Assembly (NCBI GenBank): GCA_017623155.1
Contig: JAGAPR010000005.1
Location: forward strand, 55,933-119,932
Source: Prevotella sp.
GTDB taxonomy: Bacteria > Bacteroidota > Bacteroidia > Bacteroidales > Bacteroidaceae
Length of the DNA: 64,000 nucleotides
Reading direction: 5' to 3'
In this document: positions 10,201-18,485 of the stretch, in pieces
Numbering within the stretch: the first letter of the stretch is position 1
Layout: every line of letters starts with the position of its first letter
The notes under the pieces: model-generated
Seen by the model: the letters and a program-made list of their open reading frames with translations, nothing else
What the model was told of the DNA's origin: nothing
The model's database searches: none
Translations under genes and position numbers: made by a program

Positions 10201-12076
10201 CGGCGACACGGCCAACTATCCGTTCAAGCAGGGTGTAAACTGCTTCACCAACGACTATACGTCGGGCAAGTGGTTCTTCCTCGAAGGCCAGTCAGCCAAC
10301 CTGCGCCACAACTTCATGATGCGTGCCTACGCCGCACCCTACACCGTGGCCGAGGATGAGGCAGCCGGCGCAAAGGCCAGCCGTATGCCGCGCTTCACGT
10401 TCGGTGCTGAAGAGGAAAGTCCGGCCCTCGACGCCGTGCCCGCAACGAAAGCCGCTGCCGAGCCCGCCGCCACAGGCATGAGCAAGACCGTACAGAGCCG
10501 CGTGCGCTACAACGTATACCGCTATGCCACGGCCGATGCCGCCAACGAGGGCGCATGGACGCTGCTGGCCGAGAACACGGCAGACCGGACGCTGACCGAC
10601 AACGCATGGAAAGACCTCGCCGCAGGCAGCTACTACTATGCCGTGAAGGCCGCATACACCGGCGGCAAACTCTCCGACGCCACCGTGTCAGACTCTATCG
10701 GCAACAAGATGAACGCCGCCGTGACGTTCCGCATCAAGACCGCAACGCCCGAGAACGAAGCATTCGGAGCACGCGTGTTCATGATTGCAGGCGGTGGAAC
10801 ACATGTATATGAGACCGTGGTGGGCGACGACGGCATAGCCAAGTTCGACAACGTGTGGAAGACCAAGTACACGGTGACCGTCTCTCTCGACGGCTTCAAC
10901 AGCGTGACGGCCGACTACGACTTCACCACGGCCGACGCCTTCACCCACGACGTTGAGTTGCAGGAGAACCGCATCAAGCCCTATAACCTCGTCATCGAGG
11001 ATGTGGAGAACAACAAGGCAAGCAAGCTCTTCATCTGGAACTATGCCGACAGCTTCAGCGACGGCTTCGAGGAGCACCCCGACTTCGCGGTCAACTCTCC
11101 CGGAAAGCTCGGCTGGCAGTATATAGACGGCGACGGAGCAGAGACCGGAGGCATGTACTACTATACATGGGAAAACCAGTTTGCCCCGATGGCATACATG
11201 GTATGGAACCCGCGTGCCACCACTCCGTCGATGTATGACGACCAATACGGCATGCGCGCCAATACCGGCGACAAGTGCCTCACGGTATGGGCACCCGACG
11301 GAGTGCAGAACGACGACTGGCTGATAACCCCGACCCTGCACTTCCAGAGCGACTTCGTGTTCAGTTTCTACGCCAAGGCGGCCGACTACAATTATCTTGA
11401 GTCGTTCCGCGTACTCTACTCCACCACCGACGCCAAGCCCGAGAGTTTCACCGTGCTTCAAGACAGTACGGATGTTTACAGCTACTATCAGAAATACAGC
11501 TACAACGTGCCCAAGGAAGCTAAATATGTGGCTCTGCAATGCTGCTCGAACGGCAAGCGCATCTTCTTCGTTGACGACGTGGTATACGGACTTCCCGAGG
11601 CTGTGGGCGCAGCAACTGGATATGCCCCCGCATGGGCACCGGCAGCCAATGGCATCAACCGCGCTCCCGCACTCGACGGAGCATACGAGGTATATCTTGA
11701 CGGCAAGAAGGTGACCGACACCGACGACACCGAATATACATTCGAGAACCTCAGCATCGGCAAGCACACGGCCGGAGTAATCGCATCGTACACATCGGGC
11801 AAGACCGAGATGTCGACGGTAGACTTCGACGTGAACTATGAGACCGGCATACAAACTGCCGTTACCAATGAGTTCCGCATGAGCGTGGACGGCCGCAGAC
11901 TGACCGTGACGGGCGAACACAGCGCCGTCAAGGCATTCGCCGCCGACGGAGCTGCCCGCGACGTCACCCGCATCGCCGACGGCGTATACAGCCTTGGTGC
12001 ATTGCCGGCAGGTGTATGCGTGATTACTGTCGAGACTCCGGGTGGACAAAAGACAATGAAAATTGTACTCAGATAA
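7265..12076 (+). CDS. Large secreted multidomain adhesin-like protein with type 9-style C-terminal domain
   Basis: The product is 1603 residues with a signal peptide (MKYKLHYLLTLFAFLLGAQ). In order: a repeat-rich region that may be a beta-propeller (about 25-300), fibronectin-type III-like segments (300-505), a cleaved-adhesin jelly roll (about 510-665), and two carboxypeptidase regulatory-like domains (about 668-750 and 752-830, each with a DAAGQPLEGA / DVAGDPVADA motif). A spacer follows, then a second jelly roll (about 1265-1445), and a C-terminal domain (about 1535-1603) with VYSLGALPAGVCVITVE and KTMKIVLR, typical of type A sorting domains of the type 9 secretion system. It is probably a cell-surface or secreted binding protein. 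Ligand unknown. It is divergent from the protease operon. Confidence 0.82.
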   Translation: MKYKLHYLLTLFAFLLGAQRLVAQSEVYGAMTGGEKAGIYKYTIGSSGISGEQLVKGFSFSTELNNSDHISGGFLVGNRYYYMTNKHVTSGYQSGGFFYYDLDADAVVQLADYGGANQGPVAASFCYDYQTGTMYAGNGLQGGGSALVTIDLENGNINKVADFVLDGEPEWIPTSSKGQYNSMSGICMTYDGDMYGVSYWAGLYKIDKSTGACSFIAPVTGLPQYTDTYSGFTYSSLQYTGACDLIYDNNTDKMYLTMYQHPYYGGIGSGFGLYEIDPKTGAATYLQERTDETNYTCNSIPFSIAEASAPAKVQDFTVTRGDNGALTATLAWTNPSKTYGRGGTLESIDSVVVFRDGVKVTKIENTKPGAACTWTDVSISSRGMYGYRLICYNEAGAGDRITVSKYIGPGDPMPVTDAKVEPSGENAAISWTAPTVGKLDSWIDTADLTYDIMRLPDSVQVAKDLAATSFTDTTLPAIGLYSYTITPKAGGHSGDAVQTAQAVLGPAIQIPATIGFESNDQFSLWTVYDLNGNYSKWGFTTGNYPTYTPGAYISYAYDNLAASDMLISPYIKFEAGKHYKLTFDAIPANIKVPETLDITFAKTTDYARQDSVTEFNFFSTEQGQVHSLRANLPVVDKDSTYHVGFYYRSYMATNYGMTITNVKISEDHEGYISGVVKDAAGQPLEGALLLVNGGEFTATSDAKGRYTLSYLPEGDYTVEVKLLGYYDTTGTATVTELTTTTLDIAMTTLPLHTLSGTVKDVAGDPVADATVEVSGYNSYSARTGADGKFSIAGIYANANYAVTLTKNKLMTLQKSFSLEADTDLGELVMEDNIKAPKSVEAKESDDRSTITVDWTAPANDPAWVRYDDGQPSTYVGIDGAGTNATFGIIDNNPSTLYGVQFYIGAVAQVTQHYSVYLRVFGLGADGLPDANNKLYENTYVPVTDDAWTTFTLPAPVDAPNGYYVAISHYQFAAIGIDGNGDTANYPFKQGVNCFTNDYTSGKWFFLEGQSANLRHNFMMRAYAAPYTVAEDEAAGAKASRMPRFTFGAEEESPALDAVPATKAAAEPAATGMSKTVQSRVRYNVYRYATADAANEGAWTLLAENTADRTLTDNAWKDLAAGSYYYAVKAAYTGGKLSDATVSDSIGNKMNAAVTFRIKTATPENEAFGARVFMIAGGGTHVYETVVGDDGIAKFDNVWKTKYTVTVSLDGFNSVTADYDFTTADAFTHDVELQENRIKPYNLVIEDVENNKASKLFIWNYADSFSDGFEEHPDFAVNSPGKLGWQYIDGDGAETGGMYYYTWENQFAPMAYMVWNPRATTPSMYDDQYGMRANTGDKCLTVWAPDGVQNDDWLITPTLHFQSDFVFSFYAKAADYNYLESFRVLYSTTDAKPESFTVLQDSTDVYSYYQKYSYNVPKEAKYVALQCCSNGKRIFFVDDVVYGLPEAVGAATGYAPAWAPAANGINRAPALDGAYEVYLDGKKVTDTDDTEYTFENLSIGKHTAGVIASYTSGKTEMSTVDFDVNYETGIQTAVTNEFRMSVDGRRLTVTGEHSAVKAFAADGAARDVTRIADGVYSLGALPAGVCVITVETPGGQKTMKIVLR

Positions 12077-12112
12077 CGATAATTGCAAAAAGCAATAGGT
12101 AAATCCTTACAC

Positions 12113-12163
12113 GAAATGCGGGGATGCGAGCCGGAAACCGGCTTTGCATCTCCGCATTTCTTT
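12113..12163 (+). terminator. Terminator after the adhesin gene
   Basis: GAAATGCGGGGATGCGAGCCGG pairs almost perfectly with the sequence ending CGCATTTC at 12160, around a short AAA loop, and is followed by TTTAT. It is 37 bases after the stop codon. Confidence 0.75.
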
Positions 12164-12229
12164 ATCATTGGATTGCTTTCGCTTTTCGAGTTAATATATT
12201 TAAAATCCCGTTAAAAACTTGTGGATGAT

Positions 12230-12636
12230 TTTTAGACAAAGTGCTCTGAGAATCGATTCTTTTTCACGAAAAAAATTTTTTTGCGAAATACGCGAGTTTT
12301 GAGGTGTTTTGTGTAAATATCTGTATTTCAAAAGTTTACGGCGATTTATTCCGATTTTCAACGCTTTGAATATTGTCTTGTTTTGCAATTAGGCCGTAAT
12401 TGCATTCCAATTAGGCCGTAATTGGACTGCGATTAGGCTGTAAATGCAATGCAATTACGGCCTTATTGCAGAGTAAAAAAGGGCGAAAAGTGCCTCTTGA
12501 CCCGAATAATTGTATTTCAACCCCAAAATAATGATACGAAAATGTCAATTTAAATTTTCGGCTTTTTCTAAACGGTGACTTCAAGTCGCACCTTTTTCTT
12601 TTAACATTTACCGCTCGGTTTTTACAAATTTTAAAA
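12230..12636 (+). repeat. Dispersed ~445-bp intergenic element, copy A
   Basis: The core at about 12386-12472 holds four near-palindromes of the type CAATTAGGCCGTAATTG, with GGCC centres 22, 22 and 23 bases apart, three in one orientation and the last inverted. The right part (about 12525-12636) contains a conserved block with CTAAACGGTGACTTCAAGTC. Copies C and D carry the same order of parts; copy A is the most diverged on its left side, so that edge is approximate. No protein is encoded. It lies in the 875-bp gap 12077-12951. Confidence 0.8.
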
Positions 12637-12677
12637 GAACGAACCCTCCCTGTCTCCCCAAGGACGCCCCTCTTAAT

Positions 12678-12693
12678 CTCCCCCAAAAGGGAG
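12678..12693. repeat. CTCCCCC/GGGAG palindrome
   Basis: One more member of the CTCCCC/GGGGAG palindrome family lies just right of element copy A. A fragment GTAGGGACGCACGGTCC at 12742, resembling the TTGTAGGGAC ends of the elements at 30.0 and 63.5 kb, follows it. Confidence 0.5.
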
Positions 12694-12894
12694 AAACGGA
12701 GTGCAAAGTTATGCTTACCTTTATATTTAGAATTTTTTAAAGTAGGGACGCACGGTCCGTATTTTGATACAGCCCCTGCTTTGCGCTTCATTTGAATTTT
12801 GACACAGCCGCATTAGAGGATACTTCAAAAAACTTTGCGTTTTAGCGTCTTGGCGTTTTTTTACCTTTTTACCTTTAATAAAAGCGTTGTTTGT

Positions 12895-12925
12895 TTTGTG
12901 TTGTCATATATTTGGAGTATTTTTG
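12895..12925 (+). promoter_or_regulatory. Promoter of the acyl-CoA ligase gene
   Basis: TTTG at 12895-12898 and TATTTTTG at 12918-12925 are separated by 19 bases, a textbook Bacteroidetes promoter. Transcription would begin near 12932, leaving a ~20-base A-rich leader. Confidence 0.8.
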
Positions 12926-12951
12926 CATTAAATTAAAAAAAAGAACAAGTT

Positions 12952-14760
12952 ATGCACGCATTCAGTCATCTTTCCGTGATGGTTCACGAGCAGGCTGCCA
13001 AATACGGCGAGCGTGAAGTAATGATGTACAAGGATTTCGGCGGTACGGAGTGGAAATCATGCTCTTGGCGGGAATTCTCAAACATGGTGAAAACCGTGTC
13101 CAACGCTTTGTTGAACCTTGGCGTGAAGCCTCAGGAGAATGTCGGCGTATTCTCTCAGAACAGTATAAACTATCTGTTGTGCGACTATGGAGCGTGGGGA
13201 GTGCGCGTTGTCACGATCCCGTTCTACGCCACGAGCAGCGAGCAGCAGATACAGTTCATGATCAATGATGCCCGGGTGAGAATACTTTTCGTGGGCGAGC
13301 AGGAACAGTATGACAAGGCTCTCAGAGTACTGTCACACTGTCCCACACTGGAGCGGATTGTGGTTTTCGACCCAAACGTGCGCATTGCCGGGCACGACAC
13401 CAACGCGATGTGTTTCGCCGATTTCCTGAAACTCGGCGAGGGATATCCCCGACAGACCGAGGTAGAGAAACTGTATGCCGAGGCTTGCGACGAAGACACG
13501 GCCAACATACTGTACACAAGTGGCACGACGGGCGACAGCAAGGGCGTCATCCTCACCCACGGACAGTATAACCATGCCCTCACGGCCAACCATAAATGCG
13601 TGCCGCTGACGGACAAGGACCGTGTGCTCAATTTCCTTCCCTTTGCCCACATATTCGAGAAGGCATGGGCCGTGCTCTGTCTTTGCGAGGGAGCCACGCT
13701 CATTGTGAACACATATCCGCAGGAGGTGCAGAAGTCTATGCGCGAGACCCACCCCACGAGCATGTGCTCGGTGCCCCGCTTCTGGGAAAAGGTATATGCC
13801 GGCGTGCTCGAAAAGATAGACAAGTCGAACCCCGTGCAGCGCAAGATTTTCAAGAACGCGCTGACCGTGGGGCGTCGCCACAACATCGAGTATCTCAGTC
13901 GCGGCAAGCGTCCGCCATTGGCATTGCATCTCGAATATGAGATGATAAACAATACGATATTCAGTCTTGTGCGCAAAGAGCTGGGACTCACTCATCCCAA
14001 CATATTCCCCACAGCCGGTGCGGCCGTCGCTCCGAAAGTGGAAGAATTTGTCCATTCCATCGGTCTCAACATGCTCTCGGGCTACGGACTGACAGAGAGC
14101 TTGGCCACCGTGAGCTGCAATCACTTGGGCAAGCCCTACACGATAGGCTCCGTGGGCTATCCGATAGACGGCATACAGGTGAAAATCAGCGACGAGGGCG
14201 AGATATTGTTGAAAGGCCCCACCATCACGCCCGGCTACTATAATCGCGAAGACCAGACAAAGGCGGCATTCGACGAGGAGGGATATTTCCGCACCGGTGA
14301 CTCCGGATATCTGAAGGATGGCGAACTTTTCCTCAAGGAAAGGATAAAGGACCTCTTCAAGACTTCAAACGGAAAATACATCGCCCCGCAGATGATAGAG
14401 ACAACATTGCTCGTCGACAAATACATCGACCAGATAGCGGTGATAGCCGACATGAGGCAATTCGTATCGGCACTCATCATCCCCGAATACTCATTGCTCG
14501 AAGAGTATGCCCGCGAAAACGGCATCGCTTTCAGCAGTCGCGAGGACCTTTGCGCCAATGAGCGCATACACAAAATGATAATGGAGCGCATCGATACGCT
14601 GCAACAGCAACTCACACACTATGAGCAAGTGAAACGCTTCACGCTGCTGCCGCACCATTTCACCATGGAAAAAGGCGAACTGACGAACACGTTGAAACTG
14701 AAACGGCGTGTCGTTGCCGAGAATTACAAGAAAGAAATAGACAAAATGTACGAAGTCTGA
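12952..14760 (+). CDS. Long-chain fatty acid-CoA ligase (AMP-dependent synthetase)
   Basis: The 602-residue enzyme activates fatty acids to acyl-CoA through an acyl-adenylate, in the cytoplasm or at the inner membrane. The ANL-superfamily P-loop-like motif ILYTSGTTGDSKGV lies near residue 187, the A5 motif GYGLTESLA near 380, the A7 motif YFRTGDSGYL near 445, and the linker KERIKDLFKTSNGKYIAP near 462. The length fits the FAA1/FadD-like group. It has its own promoter. prfB starts 26 bases downstream in the same direction and could be cotranscribed. The chain length preferred cannot be read from the sequence. Confidence 0.92.
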   Translation: MHAFSHLSVMVHEQAAKYGEREVMMYKDFGGTEWKSCSWREFSNMVKTVSNALLNLGVKPQENVGVFSQNSINYLLCDYGAWGVRVVTIPFYATSSEQQIQFMINDARVRILFVGEQEQYDKALRVLSHCPTLERIVVFDPNVRIAGHDTNAMCFADFLKLGEGYPRQTEVEKLYAEACDEDTANILYTSGTTGDSKGVILTHGQYNHALTANHKCVPLTDKDRVLNFLPFAHIFEKAWAVLCLCEGATLIVNTYPQEVQKSMRETHPTSMCSVPRFWEKVYAGVLEKIDKSNPVQRKIFKNALTVGRRHNIEYLSRGKRPPLALHLEYEMINNTIFSLVRKELGLTHPNIFPTAGAAVAPKVEEFVHSIGLNMLSGYGLTESLATVSCNHLGKPYTIGSVGYPIDGIQVKISDEGEILLKGPTITPGYYNREDQTKAAFDEEGYFRTGDSGYLKDGELFLKERIKDLFKTSNGKYIAPQMIETTLLVDKYIDQIAVIADMRQFVSALIIPEYSLLEEYARENGIAFSSREDLCANERIHKMIMERIDTLQQQLTHYEQVKRFTLLPHHFTMEKGELTNTLKLKRRVVAENYKKEIDKMYEV

Positions 14761-14786
14761 ATGACGAATTCGTAATTAAAAAGAAT

Positions 14787-15908
14787 ATGATAACAGCAGA
14801 CCAACTGAAAGATGTGCTTGAGCGCGCGGAGGCCTTGCGTCGCTATCTCGACATCGATAGGAAGAAGATAGAATTTGAGGAGGAAGACCTCCGCACGCAG
14901 GCACCCGACTTCTGGGACGACCCCAAGCGCGCAGAGGAGCAGATGAAGAAGGTGAAGGGCATCAAGCGCTGGCTCGACGGATATTCGGAGGTACGCACTT
15001 GTGCCGATGAGTTGCAACTCGCGTTCGATTTCTACAAGGAAGAGATGGTGACCGAAGAGGAGGTCGATGCCGACTATGCCAAGGCCGTCGCAGCCATCGA
15101 AGACCTCGAACTGAAAAACATGCTGCGCCAGAAGGAAGATCCGATGGACGTGGTGATGAAGATAAACAGCGGCGCCGGCGGCACGGAAAGCCAAGACTGG
15201 GCATCGATGCTGATGCGCATGTATCAGCGGTGGGCCGAGGCTCACGGGCACAAGGTCACGATAAGCAACCTTCAGGACGGCGACGAGGCCGGAATAAAGA
15301 GTGTCACCATGCAGATAGAGGGCGGTGAATATGCCTACGGATACCTCAAAAGCGAGAACGGAGTGCATCGTCTCGTGCGCGTGTCGCCGTTCAACGCGCA
15401 GGGCAAGCGCATGACGAGCTTCGCCAGCGTGTTCGTCTCTCCGCTCGTCGACGACACCATCGAGGTCTACGTAGACCCCGCCAAGGTCAGCTGGGACCTC
15501 TTCCGAAGCGGCGGTGCCGGAGGCCAGAACGTCAACAAGGTGGAGACCGGTGTGCGTCTGCGCTATCAGTATGTGGACCCCGATACGGGCGAAGAGGAGG
15601 AAATCCTCATCGAGAACACCGAGAGCCGCAAGCAGCTCGAGAACCGCAACAACGCCATGCGACTCCTTAAATCGCAACTCTATGACCGCGCGATGAAGAA
15701 GCGGCTCGAGGCACAGGCCAAGATAGAGGCAGGCAAGAAGAAGATAGAGTGGGGCAGCCAGATACGCAGCTATGTGTTCGACGACCGCCGCGTGAAGGAC
15801 CACCGCACCAACTACCAGACCACAGACGTGGACGGAGTGATGGACGGCGACCTCGACGGCTTCATCAAGGCATACCTGATGGAGTTCCCGGTGAACGATG
15901 AGCAGTAA
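14787..15908 (+). CDS. prfB: Peptide chain release factor 2
   Basis: RF2 ends translation at UGA and UAA. The 373-residue frame carries the stop-recognition motif SPF at about residues 200-202 (VSPFNAQGKRMTSF) and the peptidyl-hydrolysis motif GGQ at 245-247 (GGAGGQNVNKVETGV). Most bacterial prfB genes have an in-frame UGA near codon 25 read by +1 frameshift. Here the equivalent place (14844-14852, TAT CTC GAC) has no stop and the frame is continuous, so that autoregulation is absent. ATG 14787 is preceded by an A-rich tract. A small membrane protein gene and the CYTH gene follow closely. Confidence 0.95.
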   Translation: MITADQLKDVLERAEALRRYLDIDRKKIEFEEEDLRTQAPDFWDDPKRAEEQMKKVKGIKRWLDGYSEVRTCADELQLAFDFYKEEMVTEEEVDADYAKAVAAIEDLELKNMLRQKEDPMDVVMKINSGAGGTESQDWASMLMRMYQRWAEAHGHKVTISNLQDGDEAGIKSVTMQIEGGEYAYGYLKSENGVHRLVRVSPFNAQGKRMTSFASVFVSPLVDDTIEVYVDPAKVSWDLFRSGGAGGQNVNKVETGVRLRYQYVDPDTGEEEEILIENTESRKQLENRNNAMRLLKSQLYDRAMKKRLEAQAKIEAGKKKIEWGSQIRSYVFDDRRVKDHRTNYQTTDVDGVMDGDLDGFIKAYLMEFPVNDEQ

Positions 15909-15973
15909 TAATACAATTAAAGGAGGTGTCTGAAATAAAAGAAAACGATAACAATAATAAAAACAAAAAAGCT

Positions 15974-16111
15974 ATGAGTAACAAAAACAATGCTCGTCGT
16001 GCGGCATACAGAGCACGTCAGGAAAAAGAAGGACGCAGAGTAGTGGTGTGGATTATATCAATATTGATATTGCTTGCCATGTTCAGTTTCATTATGTTCG
16101 CGGCACTCTGA
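15974..16111 (+). CDS. Small single-pass membrane protein
   Basis: This 45-residue protein has a basic N-terminal half (NNARRAAYRARQEKEGRR) and one hydrophobic helix at the end (VVVWIISILILLAMFSFIMF). A GTG at 15926 would add 16 Asn/Lys-rich residues; ATG 15974 is preferred because an A-rich tract precedes it. The polarity suggests the basic end stays in the cytoplasm. It sits between prfB and the CYTH gene, 11 bases before the latter. I do not recognise the family. Confidence 0.6.
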   Translation: MSNKNNARRAAYRARQEKEGRRVVVWIISILILLAMFSFIMFAAL

Positions 16112-16122
16112 CGAAACAATAA

Positions 16123-16638
16123 ATGAGCGGACTCGAGATAGAACGCAAGTTTCTTGTGCGCGGAGACGCCTATAAGCGCGTGGCGGAAAGCAGCAGTAGA
16201 ATCAAGCAAGGGTATATATGCAGCGGTCGCGGGCGCACGGTAAGAGTGCGTATCCGCGACAACCGCGGTTATCTGACAATCAAAGGACCGTCAGCTAATG
16301 GCGGTATCACGCGCTATGAGTTTGAGAAAGAGATTACGATAGAGGAGGCGGAAGAACTCTTCAAACTCTGTGAACCGGGAGTGATAGACAAGACCCGCTA
16401 TATAGTTCGCGCCGGAACGCATGTCTTTGAGGTGGACGAATTCTACGGAGATAACGCCGGACTCGTGATGGCGGAGGTGGAACTCGGTTCCGAGAACGAA
16501 ACATACTCAAAGCCCGACTTCATCGGTGACGAGGTTACAGGCGACAGGCGGTTTTACAATTCGAGTCTTCGCACATATCCGTTCAGCCTCTGGGGTGGCT
16601 CTTTGCCGCCAGAATACCGAACAAAGCAGCCAGAGTGA
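16123..16638 (+). CDS. CYTH-domain protein (triphosphate tunnel enzyme family)
   Basis: The 171-residue protein opens with the CYTH signature ExExK as E5-I-E7-R-K9 (MSGLEIERKFLVRG). Later conserved charged strands include VRVRIRDNRGYLTIKGP, RYEFEKEI, DKTRYIV and FEVDEFYGDNAGLVMAEVEL, as expected for an eight-stranded tunnel that binds a triphosphate and divalent metal. Bacterial relatives are inorganic triphosphatases or class IV adenylate cyclases; this short single-domain type is usually annotated only as CYTH. Its last 56 bases overlap the 3' end of the convergent VanZ-like gene. Confidence 0.88.
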   Translation: MSGLEIERKFLVRGDAYKRVAESSSRIKQGYICSGRGRTVRVRIRDNRGYLTIKGPSANGGITRYEFEKEITIEEAEELFKLCEPGVIDKTRYIVRAGTHVFEVDEFYGDNAGLVMAEVELGSENETYSKPDFIGDEVTGDRRFYNSSLRTYPFSLWGGSLPPEYRTKQPE

Positions 16639-16975
16639 CACCGGTGGCATTGGCCGCAAGGTCGAGCCAGTCGCCGCTGCGACGGCCTCCTGTGCAGTAT
16701 TCTTGCAGCAGTTCGATGGCTCCGCTCATCACGATGGGAGCCATCCAAGCCAGTAGGAACAGTTTTTTTTTGTTCGGATATGTGTGCTTTCGCAAGTATT
16801 CGAACCATATAGCACCGCATGTTCCGCCATACATTATAATGTGTACCCATTTGTCTATGAACCTCACATCATCGAGTTTTGTATGTGGCGGGGTAAAGAA
16901 CGACAGATACCAGACAACCGATATCAGCACCATTGATAACGGATATTTTCTTATTAATTGATATAAATATTGCAT
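16583..16975 (-). CDS. VanZ-like family membrane protein
   Basis: The 130-residue protein has about four hydrophobic segments (LSMVLISVVWYLSFF, WVHIIMYGGTCGAIWF, LFLLAWMAPIVMSGAIELLQ, LAANATGVTLAALFGILA). The pattern DKWVHI...ELLQEYCTGGRRSGDWLDLAAN, here split into pieces, is the VanZ-like signature (xxKxxH and RxxxxxDxxxNxxG). VanZ itself gives low-level teicoplanin resistance, but most family members are of unknown function, so no resistance is claimed. It overlaps the CYTH gene tail to tail and shares its upstream region with the sodium symporter. Confidence 0.85.
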   Translation of the reverse strand: MQYLYQLIRKYPLSMVLISVVWYLSFFTPPHTKLDDVRFIDKWVHIIMYGGTCGAIWFEYLRKHTYPNKKKLFLLAWMAPIVMSGAIELLQEYCTGGRRSGDWLDLAANATGVTLAALFGILAAKSHPRG

Positions 16976-16995
16976 ATTAAGTTATTATCAGGCTG

Positions 16996-17026
16996 CAAAA
17001 ATAAGATTTTTTTGTTATTTTTGCAA
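16996..17026 (-). promoter_or_regulatory. Promoter of the VanZ-like gene
   Basis: On the reverse strand TATTTTTG (17003-16996) has a TTG about 20 bases upstream (17026-17024). It overlaps the -7 box of the divergent symporter gene. Confidence 0.65.
17016..17023 (+). promoter_or_regulatory. -7 promoter box TATTTTTG for the sodium symporter
   Basis: TATTTTTG matches the consensus; no clean -33 TTTG is present. Because it overlaps the opposite promoter, the two polymerases should interfere with each other. Confidence 0.5.
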
Positions 17027-17105
17027 CTTGTAGGCGGTTTTAATAATAGTACTCCTATATTTGTATACATGGCTTTCATATTTTAAAACATAAGATATTG
17101 GCAAT

Positions 17106-18467
17106 ATGGCACAGTTGGAACGAATGAAATTCGGCAGCAAGTTGGGCATTATCTTGGCTACGGCAGGCTCGGCGGTAGGACTTGGAAACGTGTGGCGTTT
17201 CCCTTATATGGCCGGTGAGAACGGCGGAGCGGTATTTATAATAATGTATATCGGTTGTGTCCTGTTGCTCGGAATACCGTGCATGATCAGCGAGTTTATA
17301 ATCGGAAGACACGGTCAGGCCAATGCGGCGCGTGCATACAGCAAACTTGCGGGTAGGACTCCGTGGCGATTTGTAGGCTATATGGGCGTGCTCACGGGTT
17401 TTCTTATCACCGGCTATTACGCCGTGGTGTCCGGTTGGTGTCTGCAATATATCTATGCGTCTGTGCTCGGCCGTCTGCAAGCCGATACCGAATACATTAA
17501 AAATTACTTCACCGCTTTCGAGCAAGACCCGGTGAAACCCATCTTCTGGATGGTGCTTTTCCTGTTTGTCACCCATTTCGTCATATCGCACGGTGTGCGC
17601 GACGGCATTGAGAAAGCGTCCAAAATACTGATGCCCACGCTGTTTATCCTGCTGCTGTTCATCGTCGGAGCCTCATGCTCTCTGCCCGGAGCGGAAGCCG
17701 GAATAGCCTTTCTTTTCAAGCCCGACTTGTCGAAACTCACTGCCGAAGTGTTTTTCGGAGCCCTCGGACAGGCCTTTTATTCACTTAGCATAGCCATGGG
17801 CTGTGTGTGTACGTATGCTTCTTATTTCAGCAGACACACCAATCTGTCGCGTTCGGCGATACAAATCGGTGTGATAGACAGTATCGTTGCCATTCTCGCA
17901 GGTCTGATGATATTCCCCGCCGCGTTCTCTGTCGGGGTCAGTCCCGACTCCGGTCCGTCGCTGATATTCATCACCCTGCCCAATGTTTTCCAGCAGGCAT
18001 TCGCGTCGATGCCGGCTGCCGGCTATGTCGTGTCGCTTCTGTTCTACGGCCTTTTAGCCCTTGCGGCCCTCACGTCGCTTATATCTTTGCACGAGGTGAG
18101 CACCGCGTTTTTACATGAGGAGATGCATATATCGCGTCGTCAGGCCGCTCTTTGCGTCACGATATCATGTTCGATAATCGGTGTTTTCTGCTCTCTCTCG
18201 CTCGGGAAGTTCGACGGGTTGCAGTTGTTCGGAATGCCGTTGTTCGACTTTTTCGACTTTGTCACAGGACAGATATTCCTTCCTGTCGGCGGTTTCCTGA
18301 CATGTTTGTTCCTCGGTTGGTATGTTCCCCATAAGATAGTGCGCGACGAATATACCAACAACGGCACTCTGCGCAGCCGCACATTACATCTTTATCTGTT
18401 CTGTGTGAAGTATGTTTGCCCCGTGTGCATCGTCATAATATTCCTCAATCAGTTCGGTCTCATATAG
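17106..18467 (+). CDS. Sodium-dependent transporter, NSS/SNF family
   Basis: The 453-residue inner-membrane protein has about 11 hydrophobic helices. The first helix carries the unwound sodium/substrate site ATAGSAVGLGNVWRFPYM seen in LeuT-type transporters, and GENGGAVF follows. Bacterial NSS members usually import amino acids with sodium; the substrate here is not evident. The length is a little shorter than the 12-helix eukaryotic members and typical of bacterial 11-helix ones. Next downstream, 18 bases away, is the helix-hairpin-helix protein. Confidence 0.92.
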   Translation: MAQLERMKFGSKLGIILATAGSAVGLGNVWRFPYMAGENGGAVFIIMYIGCVLLLGIPCMISEFIIGRHGQANAARAYSKLAGRTPWRFVGYMGVLTGFLITGYYAVVSGWCLQYIYASVLGRLQADTEYIKNYFTAFEQDPVKPIFWMVLFLFVTHFVISHGVRDGIEKASKILMPTLFILLLFIVGASCSLPGAEAGIAFLFKPDLSKLTAEVFFGALGQAFYSLSIAMGCVCTYASYFSRHTNLSRSAIQIGVIDSIVAILAGLMIFPAAFSVGVSPDSGPSLIFITLPNVFQQAFASMPAAGYVVSLLFYGLLALAALTSLISLHEVSTAFLHEEMHISRRQAALCVTISCSIIGVFCSLSLGKFDGLQLFGMPLFDFFDFVTGQIFLPVGGFLTCLFLGWYVPHKIVRDEYTNNGTLRSRTLHLYLFCVKYVCPVCIVIIFLNQFGLI

Positions 18468-18485
18468 CCGTAGTGCTTTTGGCAA

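Noticed and set aside
8702-12088. Two long minus-strand frames inside the adhesin gene
   Set aside because: Shadows of the 1603-residue gene; no recognisable domain or signal.
12386-12472. Spaced repeats that look like a small CRISPR array
   Set aside because: Units are about 17 bases with only about 5 bases between, one is inverted, and no cas genes are present.
16583-16975. Teicoplanin resistance gene vanZ
   Set aside because: Only family resemblance; no van cluster or glycopeptide context, and most VanZ-like proteins have other roles.
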